Below are positions 31,870-39,690 of a DNA stretch of 64,000 bases, in pieces. The DNA is from Rufibacter sediminis (GTDB lineage Bacteria > Bacteroidota > Bacteroidia > Cytophagales > Hymenobacteraceae), in the NCBI RefSeq assembly GCF_014269285.1, contig NZ_JACOAF010000030.1:1-64000 (forward strand). The letters are read 5' to 3'. Positions within the stretch are counted from its first letter, which is position 1, and every line of letters starts with the position of its first letter. The notes below the pieces were generated by a model that was given only the letters and a program-made list of their open reading frames with translations, had not been told where the DNA came from and made no database searches. The position numbers and the translations under genes are program-made.

Positions 31870-32454
31870 TTAATTGTTCTTTTTTTTCTCCCAAAAATTA
31901 TCAAGCTGACTTTTGGGATAATAAAGCAACTTTCCTCCCCTCTTTAGCGGCTGAAGTAATTTTTTGTGATTATAATAGTACATGGTACTCTTTTCAACTT
32001 TCAAATACTTTGCAGCTTCATCAATATCCAACAATTCATCATTTGGGTCAATTCTGTCATTAGGTAAATTCAGTTTCCCCAATACTTTCTGTCGTTCCAG
32101 AATATCTTTCATACCCCTCTCCAAAAGCTTAAATTTTTCAGGAATCATCTCTACTAGTACAGCAAACTGCTCTGATAAATCTTTTAAGTGAATTAAAAAC
32201 AAATCTCTTGGGGATAGCTCATCTACTCCTTCTTTAGCTTGCTGGACAAGAAAACTTGGAGGTGCCTCATGGTTAAACCTATTCTCTAACATTTGCTCAA
32301 TCCTCCCACTACAATATTCAATTTGAGTATACTTTAGAAAGGAAATCCTTTCTAAAACATCTAATTGAAATAGTAAATCATCCAACTTCCTAGTTAGGCT
32401 AATATCTTCCCGCACCAACTGCCACAGCAGTAAATCGTATTTTTTAAAATCCAT
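31870..32454 (-). CDS. Excisionase-like HTH protein
   Basis: From ATG at 32,454 (a start at 32,499 would overlap the integrase by 20 bases), 194 residues. The C-terminal ~55 are a clear HTH_17/excisionase fold: LLDIDEAAKYLKVEKSTMYYYNHKKLLQPLKRGGKLLYYPKSQLDNFW. The N-terminal ~135 are helical and acidic, as in Bacteroidetes element regulators that carry an Xis-type domain at the end. It directly follows the integrase gene and probably controls excision direction. Confidence 0.85.
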   Translation of the reverse strand: MDFKKYDLLLWQLVREDISLTRKLDDLLFQLDVLERISFLKYTQIEYCSGRIEQMLENRFNHEAPPSFLVQQAKEGVDELSPRDLFLIHLKDLSEQFAVLVEMIPEKFKLLERGMKDILERQKVLGKLNLPNDRIDPNDELLDIDEAAKYLKVEKSTMYYYNHKKLLQPLKRGGKLLYYPKSQLDNFWEKKKNN

Positions 32455-32479
32455 TATGTAAATATTGTTTCTGCAACGG

Positions 32480-33541
32480 TTAGTTGTCCATACTTTCAAA
32501 GGCCTCTACTAGAGTCCTACCAAGCAACTGAGCATATATCTCTGTTGTATGGATGTTTGAATGCCCCAACCCTTCTTTCACTGCTTTTAAATTACCTGTT
32601 TTTAAAAGCATCAAAGTCGCACAGGTATGTCTACCTGTATGCCAGGTAACATTAGTAGTGATACCAGCCTGCCTAACCCAATCTCTTATTATGTCATACC
32701 TATTACCATCCCCTTGAAAGGGCCAAGGGAAAACATTTTCAGAAGGCTCTCCTCTTTCTCCCATATAGAATTGTGCATTTTTATTTAATGGAACAACATG
32801 AATCTTTTTAGGTGTCTTTACCGGCCGGAAAGTTAGTCTACCATCCTTGACGTTGCTCCATTTGATTTCTTTTAAATCAGATATACGCAACCCAGTATAA
32901 CAGCCAAACAAGAACATTCTTTTTATAAGATCATATTTACAGGGGGCTTTCTTAAGACTCTCCAATTCCTCTTCCGATAAAAATACTCTTTGGGGAACAT
33001 GCTCTTTAATGGGAGGTACATCAAGAGTAGGGTCAATATCAATAATACCTTTTTTGTGAAGAGTAATAATGAATTGCTTAAACTTCAAAAAGCAGGTCTT
33101 AGCAAAATTTTGGCTAAGGTTCTTCAATAAATATTCCCGAAACCCTTCAGCCACTTCAGTTGAAAGTTCCTTCATCATCATAGAGCCTCCGCAAAATTTT
33201 GAGAAATGCTTGTAAGAGCAATATGTGTTACTCCTAGGTCCTCGGATTTGGAATTGTTTATCTGAAAATTCCTTGAAGCTCTTGAGGAAGTCTTTATTTG
33301 CCTTATCAACGTTAGCAAAACTCAACCTGTGATTCAAGAGCTCCACAACTCTTCCAGCAACTATCTTTTCAACTTCAGCATCAACTAGCTTATTAAAAGC
33401 CTTTTCCTCAGCAGTTGTTGGCTTTGCATACCTGTACAAGTCTTCCAAGAACTCATACTTCCGTTTCTTGTCTTTGTAGATGTCCAGATAAATGCTTTGC
33501 TTGTTATCTTTCCTGTCTTTATAACGAACTTTTACTCCCAT
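32480..33541 (-). CDS. Tyrosine recombinase (island integrase)
   Basis: The 353-residue protein has a SAM-like core-binding half and a catalytic half with the complete set: Arg219 in GLRISDL, a Lys in the beta hairpin TPKKIHVV, His301 and Arg304 in HTGRHTCATLML, His327 in GLGHSNI and nucleophile Tyr336 in TTEIYAQL. This resembles the XerC/D-like integrases of Bacteroidetes conjugative and mobilisable elements. Position 200 bases inside the right junction, reading inward, is the normal layout for an integrase that uses the adjacent att site. It presumably inserted the element in the MNPCPCG codons of yifB/comM. Confidence 0.95.
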   Translation of the reverse strand: MGVKVRYKDRKDNKQSIYLDIYKDKKRKYEFLEDLYRYAKPTTAEEKAFNKLVDAEVEKIVAGRVVELLNHRLSFANVDKANKDFLKSFKEFSDKQFQIRGPRSNTYCSYKHFSKFCGGSMMMKELSTEVAEGFREYLLKNLSQNFAKTCFLKFKQFIITLHKKGIIDIDPTLDVPPIKEHVPQRVFLSEEELESLKKAPCKYDLIKRMFLFGCYTGLRISDLKEIKWSNVKDGRLTFRPVKTPKKIHVVPLNKNAQFYMGERGEPSENVFPWPFQGDGNRYDIIRDWVRQAGITTNVTWHTGRHTCATLMLLKTGNLKAVKEGLGHSNIHTTEIYAQLLGRTLVEAFESMDN

Positions 33542-33597
33542 GTTACCTCCTTTGTTATTGTTGTTACTAATTGATTTCTACAAACGTATCGTAACAT

Positions 33598-33664
33598 TTT
33601 CAGTAACGCAAGCCCCCCAAAACAACTCAAAACACTTCAAACAACTTCAAAGCATTTCAAAGTA
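33598..33664. repeat. Ten-base periodic repeat, candidate integrase arm-binding sites
   Basis: Between the integrase start and attR the sequence runs as consecutive ten-base units ending in TCAA: AACAACTCAA, AACACTTCAA, ACAACTTCAA, AGCATTTCAA (33,621-33,660). The period equals one DNA helical turn. TTCAGTAAC, which also occurs near attL, begins at 33,599. Together these look like protein-binding sites of the recombinase or its accessory factors. Confidence 0.5.
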
Positions 33665-33738
33665 TAAATGCGTGATTGATAGTTAATTAACTATTTTTTC
33701 GCCCCCAATTTGAAGGATTCAAACACTACTTCAACCTT

Positions 33739-33749
33739 TGTCCGTGTGG
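33739..33749. other. attR core (right junction)
   Basis: TGTCCGTGTGG is the right copy of the imperfect direct repeat (attL TGTCCGTGCGG). From here rightward the yifB frame continues without interruption; leftward the same frame meets a TAA about 50 bases away, so no fusion protein is made from the island. Confidence 0.8.
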
Positions 33750-34224
33750 ATTTTACAACGACCCCAACAAAGACTGCGTCTGCGGACCGGGCGTGGTGCA
33801 GCGCTACCTCAACAAAGTGAGTGGCCCCTTGCTGGACCGCATTGATTTACACGTAGAGGTAACTCCCGTTTCCTTCGATCAGATGACCGAAACGCGCAAG
33901 ACTGAGACCAGCGCCGACATCCGGGAACGGGTAGAGCGCGCGCGCCAGTTACAAGCCGAGCGCTTCAAGGACTTCCCCGACATCCACTCCAACGCCATGA
34001 TGCCGCCGCAAATGGTGAAGGACCTGTGCCGCATTAACGAGGCCGGCCGTTTACTGCTGAAAGCCGCCATGGAGAAACTGGGCTTGTCAGCGAGGGCCTA
34101 TGACCGCATCTTAAAGGTAAGCCGCACCATTGCCGATTTGGCCGGTTCAGAGGAAATCAAGATTGAACATTTAGCCGAAGCCATCCAGTACCGCAGCCTG
34201 GACCGCGAAGGCTGGGCGGGCTGA
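33739..34224 (+). pseudogene. YifB/ComM-type ATPase, 3' fragment
   Basis: 162 codons including the stop continue the ATPase exactly where the left fragment breaks: CPCGFYNDPNKDCVCGPG completes the Cys-rich sensor-1 loop, then YLNKVSGPLLDRIDLHVEV contains the sensor-2-type arginines, and a C-terminal helical domain (LLLKAAMEKLGLSARAYDRILKVSRTIADL) follows. It has lost its own start and promoter; a GTG at 33,793 could start a short product of no obvious use. Excision at the 11-bp core would restore a 512-residue frame. Confidence 0.95.
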
Positions 34225-34229
34225 TCTTA

Positions 34230-34310
34230 GTTTTTGCCCCGTTTTCTTAAAACTGCCTTAAAACACCGGTGCCTCTGTTCTGCAATAGAGGCACTGGCGT
34301 TTTAAGGCAG
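34230..34310. terminator. Hairpin with palindromic repeat after yifB
   Basis: TTTTTGCCCCGTTTTCTTAA then AACTGCCTTAAAAC (34,230-34,264) is a backbone palindrome copy. It runs into CACCGGTGCCTCT...AGAGGCACTGGCG and a second GTTTTAAGGCAGTTTC half, so the whole forms one long stem. It ends the original yifB transcript. Confidence 0.65.
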
Positions 34311-34444
34311 TTTCTTTTTCAGCTTCATAGGGGTATGCATGGAGAACGCTGTCTGGAATATGGAGAGCGGCAGCGATGAAAGGCCTCGCCACCATCGCTG
34401 CCGCTCTTACTTCCAAAGAACCATTATACCACAACCTATCTAGT

Positions 34445-35143
34445 ATGAAAAAAATAGCCATTCTTACCGTCGCGGTGTTCACGTCTTACTTCGCGCAGGC
34501 CCAAACCGGCCCATCCATTGGTGTAAAAGCAGGGGTTAACTACAGCACCATTACCGCCGACAATGACAACAACGTCAAATACAAGCCAGACTTCCACCTG
34601 GGAGCCTTCGCCGATTTCTCCATTTCTGACATGGTTTCCATTCGGCCGGAGCTTTTGTATTCCAGAAAAGGGGCCAAATTTGAGTTCAGCGGCACAGAAG
34701 TAGTGGAAGATGAATTTGGCGATGAGCAAACCATTACCGGAACAGTAGACGGCAAACTGATCCATCAGTACCTGGAACTACCCGTGCTGGCGCACATCAA
34801 AGCCGGAAACCTATTCTTTGAGGGCGGCCCTACGTTCGCTTACCTGCTGAAATCAGAAGCAGACATGAAGATAGAATATTCGGGTGATGATATGGATTTC
34901 TCTATGGACGAAACCACAGAAATCACCGAGGACATGAAACGCTTTGAGTTTGGCTACGCGGCCGGTATCGGTTACGAACTTCCCAGCGGTCTGGGCTTGA
35001 CGCTTAGATACCAGGGCGGCTTGAGTGACCTTAACAAAAATTCTGACCAAGACACCGACGACGAGGATCTGGGGGCACCGTCTGGCAAGATGAAGAACTC
35101 TGTCTTCCAACTCTCGCTCAGCTACAGATTTGGCGGTAGATAA
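34445..35143 (+). CDS. Outer membrane beta-barrel protein, paralogue 1 of 4
   Basis: From ATG at 34,445 (chosen because it gives a clean signal peptide KKIAILTVAVFTSYFAQAQ; an upstream ATG at 34,376 adds 23 residues of poor signal), 232 residues. The mature chain is the PorT / OMP_b-brl type: GVKAGVNYS, FHLGAFADFS, VSIRPELLYSRKGAKF, YLELPVLAHIKAGNLFFEGGPTFAYLL, FGYAAGIGYELPSGLGLTLRYQGGL, ending in the strand LSLSYRFGGR. Eight-stranded outer membrane barrels of this type have no settled function. First of four tandem paralogues; a terminator follows. Confidence 0.88.
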   Translation: MKKIAILTVAVFTSYFAQAQTGPSIGVKAGVNYSTITADNDNNVKYKPDFHLGAFADFSISDMVSIRPELLYSRKGAKFEFSGTEVVEDEFGDEQTITGTVDGKLIHQYLELPVLAHIKAGNLFFEGGPTFAYLLKSEADMKIEYSGDDMDFSMDETTEITEDMKRFEFGYAAGIGYELPSGLGLTLRYQGGLSDLNKNSDQDTDDEDLGAPSGKMKNSVFQLSLSYRFGGR

Positions 35144-35162
35144 TCAATTTACCTGCTTTTTC

Positions 35163-35195
35163 AAAAAAGGCCTGCTAAACGCAGGCCTTTTTTTG
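35163..35195 (+). terminator. Intrinsic terminator
   Basis: AAAAAAGGCCTGC, loop TAAAC, GCAGGCCTTTTTTT directly after paralogue 1. The gap up to 35,433 holds no other gene. Confidence 0.85.
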
Positions 35196-35433
35196 TTTAT
35201 TCCTTTACCTTTCCGGTAGCGTCTGGCTCCTCATTTTTTTCAGAGAACGTCATTCCCTTTCTTCGTTCAGGCCATGCACCACCGCCTGGTTCTCCATTTA
35301 TTACCCGCTTAGAGCAACCTCAGTGCATTGAAGCAAAAATTCATGTTCTAGTATAGGAAACAGCCCTGAAACTTGTTAACTAGCGCCGCATTCATACTAA
35401 ATAGTACAACCTTAAAAATCTTAAGCTCATTTT

Positions 35434-36036
35434 ATGAAGAAATTATTACTATTTGTAGCGGTATTGTTCACTACGTATGCTGCCCAGGCACAGGACGGCA
35501 TCAAGCTTGGGGTTAAAGCAGGCGCTAACTTCAGCAACTGGACGGGTAAAGATGTGGAAGAAGCATTCGGTACGGAGTTAGATTACAAAGTTGGCTACCA
35601 TGTTGGGGTCTTCTTAGATTATAGCTTTTCTGACTTCGTTTCTCTTCGGCCTGAGGTACAGTTGTCGAACAAAGGCTTTAAGATTGACGGAGACGGTGAC
35701 GCTACCGTAAAAGCTCAGGTAAACTACATTGACGTGCCTGTTTTAGCCCGCATCAACGCAAACGGTTTGTTTTTTGAAGGTGGTCCTACCATTGGCTTCA
35801 AGGTTTCTTCTAAACTGAAGATGAAAGACGGCGATAATGAAGCTTCTACTTCGTTAGACGGCATCAGGACGGTAGACTTTGGCTATGCCGCCGGCTTAGG
35901 GTATGAATTAGAGAATGGCTTGGGCATTGGCTTACGTTACAATGGAGGCTTTTCTAAAATTTCGGAAGATGGAGAAGGCAAAGTATACAACTCCAATATT
36001 CAGCTAGCCCTGAGCTATATTCTTGTAAGAAAGTAA
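35434..36036 (+). CDS. Outer membrane beta-barrel protein, paralogue 2 of 4
   Basis: 200 residues with signal peptide KKLLLFVAVLFTTYAAQAQ, then LGVKAGANFSNWTG, YHVGVFLDYSFSDFVSLRPE, NYIDVPVLARINANGLFFEGGPTIGF, VDFGYAAGLGYELENGLGIGLRYNGGF and a closing strand IQLALSYILVRK. Same fold and gene order pattern as its neighbours, each with its own terminator, so each is probably transcribed alone. Shorter extracellular loops than paralogue 1. Confidence 0.88.
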   Translation: MKKLLLFVAVLFTTYAAQAQDGIKLGVKAGANFSNWTGKDVEEAFGTELDYKVGYHVGVFLDYSFSDFVSLRPEVQLSNKGFKIDGDGDATVKAQVNYIDVPVLARINANGLFFEGGPTIGFKVSSKLKMKDGDNEASTSLDGIRTVDFGYAAGLGYELENGLGIGLRYNGGFSKISEDGEGKVYNSNIQLALSYILVRK

Positions 36037-36058
36037 ACCTCCGGTTATATATGTAAGG

Positions 36059-36088
36059 AAAAGGCCTGCTCTTAGCAGGCCTTTTTTT
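36059..36088 (+). terminator. Intrinsic terminator
   Basis: AAAAGGCCTGC, loop TCTTA, GCAGGCCTTTTTTT after paralogue 2. Confidence 0.82.
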
Positions 36089-36146
36089 ATGGCTCCCGTT
36101 TAACCTATAGCAGCAGAGACAGCGTTTAGAGACGCTAAGCACTCCA

Positions 36147-36181
36147 GTTTAGGGCCGTTTTCAGAAAATGGGCCGCTAAAC
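36147..36181. repeat. Backbone palindromic repeat copy
   Basis: GTTTAGGGCCGTTTTCAGAA then AATGGGCCGCTAAAC, a well preserved copy, sits beyond the terminator of paralogue 2 in a gap (36,089-36,420) with no gene. It therefore cannot be that gene's main terminator. Confidence 0.75.
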
Positions 36182-36420
36182 GCAATTACTGCCCTCCTTT
36201 CCAGAAGCGGAAGCACCAACGCAAAGAATTCACCAACTCTACACAACTCGGTGACCATCAGCAACTCGCTACCTAATTATCTTTTTCTAAGTCATACATC
36301 ACTCAGATTTTGACAAAAATTTTATGACCCTAGAACCAACGTTTTTATTTCAGGCCGTATAAAGAGTGTTTTTACCCGAGATCGTTCGCAAACTTTCTCA
36401 TTTACCATTTAAGTAAAACT

Positions 36421-37068
36421 ATGAAAAAGATTGTATTATTTCTGGCAGCTGTCATTTCTTTCGGTGTTGCTCAGGCACAAACACGTTTCGGAATTAAGGC
36501 CGGAGCAAACTACTCTAACATTTCTGGTAAAGAGTTGGCCAACGAAGACATCTACGAAAACAAATTGGGTTTCGTAGGTGGTTTGACAGCCAATTTTGAC
36601 CTGAGCGGAGATGGATTCTTGTCTTTGCAGCCGGAGCTTTTGTTCTCGCAACGCGGGTATCAGTACAAAGACGAGGAATACACCATCAACAATACAACTT
36701 ACAAGAGCAAGGGAGATATGAATTATAACTACCTTGACCTACCTGTTCTATTAAAAATTAATGCCGGTGGACTGTTCTTTGAAGGTGGCCCTCAAGTTTC
36801 TTATCTGTTAGGCATCAAAGATAAGACGGAGACAAAAATCGGAAGCCGGGATTATGATAATTCCAGAAGAATTGACAAAGATGATCTTTCTGAACTGGAG
36901 ATTGGTTACGCCGCTGGTTTAGGATACCAGCTGGAAAACGGCCTTAGCCTTGGTTTGCGTTACACGGGTGGTATCAACAAACTAGCCAAAGAAGACAACG
37001 ATGAATTAGGAAATGCCCGTCATTCTGCTTTCCAGTTAACCTTAGGCTTCCTGTTCCCGAGCAGATAA
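36421..37068 (+). CDS. Outer membrane beta-barrel protein, paralogue 3 of 4
   Basis: 215 residues: signal peptide KKIVLFLAAVISFGVAQAQ, then FGIKAGANYSNISGK, FVGGLTANFDL, FLSLQPELLFSQRGYQY, NYNYLDLPVLLKINAGGLFFEGGPQVSYLLG, LEIGYAAGLGYQLENGLSLGLRYTGGI and a closing FQLTLGFLFPSR. It shares the LDLPVL-x-K-x-x-AGGLFFEGGPQVSYLLG core with paralogue 4, to which it is closest. Confidence 0.88.
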   Translation: MKKIVLFLAAVISFGVAQAQTRFGIKAGANYSNISGKELANEDIYENKLGFVGGLTANFDLSGDGFLSLQPELLFSQRGYQYKDEEYTINNTTYKSKGDMNYNYLDLPVLLKINAGGLFFEGGPQVSYLLGIKDKTETKIGSRDYDNSRRIDKDDLSELEIGYAAGLGYQLENGLSLGLRYTGGINKLAKEDNDELGNARHSAFQLTLGFLFPSR

Positions 37069-37091
37069 GCACACGGTTTCATACAACCTAT

Positions 37092-37136
37092 AAAAAAATG
37101 GGTGGGCCTTTTGAAAAGGTCCACCCATTTTTTTAT
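37092..37136. terminator. Intrinsic terminator
   Basis: AAAAAAATGGGTGGGCCTTTT pairs with AAAAGGTCCACCCATTTTTTT (one mismatch) around a single G-centred loop, after paralogue 3. Confidence 0.82.
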
Positions 37137-37267
37137 AGGTCATTGTCAGGTATTTACCCTTCAGCCCAGTCGCTCCTCTATAGCAACCGGCGCAAACCGA
37201 ATAGTTTAGGCACAGTGTTTGATAAAATACTTGCAAACAATGGAACTAAACTCAAAATTCTAAACTC

Positions 37268-37921
37268 ATGAAAAAGCTTTTCGTTTTAGTGGTTGCGGTT
37301 ATTGCCTCGTACGCGGCGCAAGCGCAGACTACCTTCGGGATCAAGGGTGCTTTAAACTACTCCAACCTTTCCGGTGATCTCAAGGATGAAACAAGATTCA
37401 ACAACAAACTGGGCTTTGCCGGCGGTCTGTACCTGAACGTACCCGCAGTGGGCGACTTCTTCTCCATTCAGCCCGAAGTCCTGTATTCCAACAAAGGTTT
37501 CAAGTACGATGACGAGACCTATACCGATCCGCTGAAACTGCACACTTACCGCAAAGAAGGAACTGCCAACTTCAACTATTTAGACGTACCGGTGCTAGCC
37601 AGAGTGAAGGCCGGCGGATTTTTCTTTGAGGCCGGTCCGCAGGTGTCTTACCTGATTGGCGTCAATGACAAAACCAAAACCTATGTAGATGACAAGCTGG
37701 AAGATTCTAAAACCAGCTCCAAAAGCAAAGAAGGCTACTCTGATTTCGAGGTGGGCTATGCTGCCGGGCTTGGTTTCGCAACACAAGGTGGCATCAGTTT
37801 AGGATTGCGGTACAACGGCGCTTTCTCTGACCTCACCGATGACTCTCCCGCCAGAGGCGATTTCAAAGATGCCCGCCATTCATTGTTCCAACTGAGCGTA
37901 GGTTTCCCCATCAGCCGGTAA
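37268..37921 (+). CDS. Outer membrane beta-barrel protein, paralogue 4 of 4
   Basis: 217 residues: signal peptide KKLFVLVVAVIASYAAQAQ, then FGIKGALNYSNLSGD, FAGGLYLNVPAVGDFFSIQPE, NFNYLDVPVLARVKAGGFFFEAGPQVSYLIG, FEVGYAAGLGFATQGGISLGLRYNGAF and FQLSVGFPISR. Last of the array. Divergence among the four is spread over the loops, while barrel strands stay similar, as expected of duplicated surface proteins. Confidence 0.88.
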   Translation: MKKLFVLVVAVIASYAAQAQTTFGIKGALNYSNLSGDLKDETRFNNKLGFAGGLYLNVPAVGDFFSIQPEVLYSNKGFKYDDETYTDPLKLHTYRKEGTANFNYLDVPVLARVKAGGFFFEAGPQVSYLIGVNDKTKTYVDDKLEDSKTSSKSKEGYSDFEVGYAAGLGFATQGGISLGLRYNGAFSDLTDDSPARGDFKDARHSLFQLSVGFPISR

Positions 37922-37939
37922 TCGACTCTAAAACAATAT

Positions 37940-38000
37940 AAATCAGGCTAAAAACAGAGAGCCCCGCCATTAGCGGGGCTCTCTGTTTTTAGCCTGATTT
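37940..38000. terminator. Perfect 28-bp stem bidirectional terminator
   Basis: Arms of 28 bases at 37,940-37,967 and 37,973-38,000 are perfect reverse complements around CATTA. It separates the convergent barrel and peptidase genes. A palindrome half (GAAAATGGCCCTTAAAACG) continues to 38,019. Confidence 0.88.
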
Positions 38001-38024
38001 ATGAAAATGGCCCTTAAAACGCGT

Positions 38025-39395
38025 TTACGCCTGTTGCTGGTGCAAGGCTGTAAAATGCTGGTAGAACAGCGGAATGGTTTCAATGCCTTTCATGAAATTG
38101 AACACGCCAAAATGCTCATTAGGCGAGTGAATGGCGTCTGAATCCAGCCCGAAGCCCATCAAAACGGTATCAATGCCCAGCTCAGATTTGAACATGGCTA
38201 CAATGGGAATGCTGCCCCCACTGCGCACCGGCACCGGCTTCTTCCCGAAGGTATCTTCCATGGCCCGGGCGGCCGCCTGGTAACCCGCCGAGGTGGTAGG
38301 CGTGACCACCGGCTCGCCGCCGTGGTGCGGTTTCACCACCACTTTCACGCTGGGCGGCGCAATGGACTCAAAGTGTTTCTGGAACAGCGCGCTGATTTCC
38401 TCGGAGGTTTGGTGCGGCACCAGACGCATGGAGATTTTGGCAAACGCCTTGGAGGCGATCACCGTTTTAGCGCCCTCGCCGGTATAGCCGCCCCAGATTC
38501 CGTTCACGTCCAGCGTAGGCCGGATGGAGTTGCGCTCCATGGTGCTGTAACCCGCCTCGCCGTGCACATCAGACAAGTCAAGGGCTTGCTTGTACGCGTC
38601 CAGGCTGAACGGCGCCCGCGCCATCTCGGCCCGTTCTTCCTGGCTCAGTTCCTCCACGTTGTCATAGAACCCGGGAATGGTGATGTGGTTGTTCTCGTCG
38701 TGCAGCGAGGCGATCATCTTGCACAGAATGTTGATGGGGTTGGCCACCGCGCCGCCGTACAAACCGGAGTGCAGATCGCGGTTGGGGCCGGTTACTTCTA
38801 CCTCGTGGTAGCTGAGGCCGCGCAGGCCAGTAGTCACCGAAGGCACATCGTTGGCCAGCATGCCGGTGTCTGAGATGACAATGATATCGGCGGCCAGCTT
38901 TTCCTTGTTTTCTTTCACGAAGGTGGCCAGGTTCACGGAGCCAACTTCTTCTTCGCCCTCAATCATGAACTTCACGTTGCAGGGCAGCGCCTGCTGCTGC
39001 ATCATGGTCTCAAACGCCTTCACGTGCATGTAGGTCTGTCCTTTGTCATCGCAGGCGCCGCGGGCGTAGATTTTCTCGTCTTTGATGACCGGCTCAAACG
39101 GCGGTGAATCCCAGAGTTCATACGGGTCGGCGGGCTGCACGTCATAGTGGCCGTACACCAGCACGGTAGGCAAGTTCGTGTCGATGATTTTATCGGCGTA
39201 TACAATCGGGTTGCCGGCCGTCTGAAACAGTTGGGCATTATCGGCGCCGGCTTCCTCCAACTTGGTTCTAAGATATTCAGCCGCCCGCAGCACGTCTCCT
39301 TTGAAAGAAAGATCGGCGCTCACCGATGGAATACGCAGCAACTCCAGCAACTCTTGCAGAAACCGGTCTTTGTTCTCTTCAATATAGGCTTTCAT
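38025..39395 (-). CDS. M20 family metallodipeptidase
   Basis: The 456-residue protein has the M20 zinc peptidase layout: YGHYDVQPADPYELWDSPPF with the first zinc His and the catalytic Asp (~residues 81-83), ARGACDDKGQ with the bridging Asp, EGEEEVGS with the catalytic base Glu (~146), then a dimerisation domain (~190-340) and a C-terminal zinc His in DAIHSPNEHFG. It should hydrolyse dipeptides or short peptides in the cytoplasm, in peptide use or glutathione turnover. No signal peptide. Transcribed alone. Confidence 0.92.
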   Translation of the reverse strand: MKAYIEENKDRFLQELLELLRIPSVSADLSFKGDVLRAAEYLRTKLEEAGADNAQLFQTAGNPIVYADKIIDTNLPTVLVYGHYDVQPADPYELWDSPPFEPVIKDEKIYARGACDDKGQTYMHVKAFETMMQQQALPCNVKFMIEGEEEVGSVNLATFVKENKEKLAADIIVISDTGMLANDVPSVTTGLRGLSYHEVEVTGPNRDLHSGLYGGAVANPINILCKMIASLHDENNHITIPGFYDNVEELSQEERAEMARAPFSLDAYKQALDLSDVHGEAGYSTMERNSIRPTLDVNGIWGGYTGEGAKTVIASKAFAKISMRLVPHQTSEEISALFQKHFESIAPPSVKVVVKPHHGGEPVVTPTTSAGYQAAARAMEDTFGKKPVPVRSGGSIPIVAMFKSELGIDTVLMGFGLDSDAIHSPNEHFGVFNFMKGIETIPLFYQHFTALHQQQA

Positions 39396-39530
39396 AGTAT
39401 AGGGTTGATGATGGGTGAAGTTAAACTAAAAAGCGCCTTCCTCCTTCAAGAAAGACGCTTTTGTATCGATTTTGCTTTTAAAAACGTCAGCTAGGGCAGC
39501 TATTCCTCCGTTTTTTCGGCCATTCGCTCT

Positions 39531-39566
39531 GTTTTGAGACTCTTTTTCAGAAATCGGCCCCAAAAC
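39531..39566. repeat. Backbone palindromic repeat copy
   Basis: GTTTTGAGACTCTTTTTCAG then AAATCGGCCCCAAAAC, between the peptidase and plsY genes. Confidence 0.55.
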
Positions 39567-39625
39567 CGTCACGACAGGCAAACCGATTTTGTGCGGCAGG
39601 ATTCTTTGTAGTACAATGATTTCTG

Positions 39626-39660
39626 GTTTGAGGCCCGTTTCCGGAAAAACGCCTTAAAAC
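39626..39660. repeat. Backbone palindromic repeat copy
   Basis: GTTTGAGGCCCGTTTCCGGA then AAAACGCCTTAAAAC, a second copy in the same intergenic gap, 60 bases from the previous one and just past the plsY stop codon. Confidence 0.65.
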
Positions 39661-39690
39661 GGAAACCAGTATAGCTGGCAGCGCGAGCTG

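Larger units (their letters stand above)
11873..33749. mobile_element. Integrative element inserted in yifB/comM (about 21.9 kb)
   Basis: Both boundaries are read directly: the ATPase frame breaks at TGTCCGTGCGG (11,873-11,883) and resumes in the same frame at TGTCCGTGTGG (33,739-33,749). Base composition changes sharply to AT-rich inside, and the intergenic palindromes so common outside are absent. A tyrosine recombinase and an excisionase-like gene lie next to the right junction, as in integrative elements and satellites. No conjugation genes (relaxase, coupling protein, Tra) and no capsid, terminase or portal genes were recognised, so spread probably depends on a helper or on natural uptake. 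Confidence 0.93.

Noticed and set aside
33598-33664. CRISPR array
   Set aside because: The units are ten bases long and contiguous, without spacers; no cas gene is present in the window.
11873-33749. AbaR/Tn7-like transposon in comM
   Set aside because: No DDE transposase, TniA/TnsA-type or TniB-type gene is seen and no 5-bp target duplication; the tyrosine recombinase and 11-bp repeat explain the insertion better.
11873-33749. Complete prophage or conjugative element
   Set aside because: No terminase, portal, capsid, lysis, relaxase, coupling protein or Tra genes were found.
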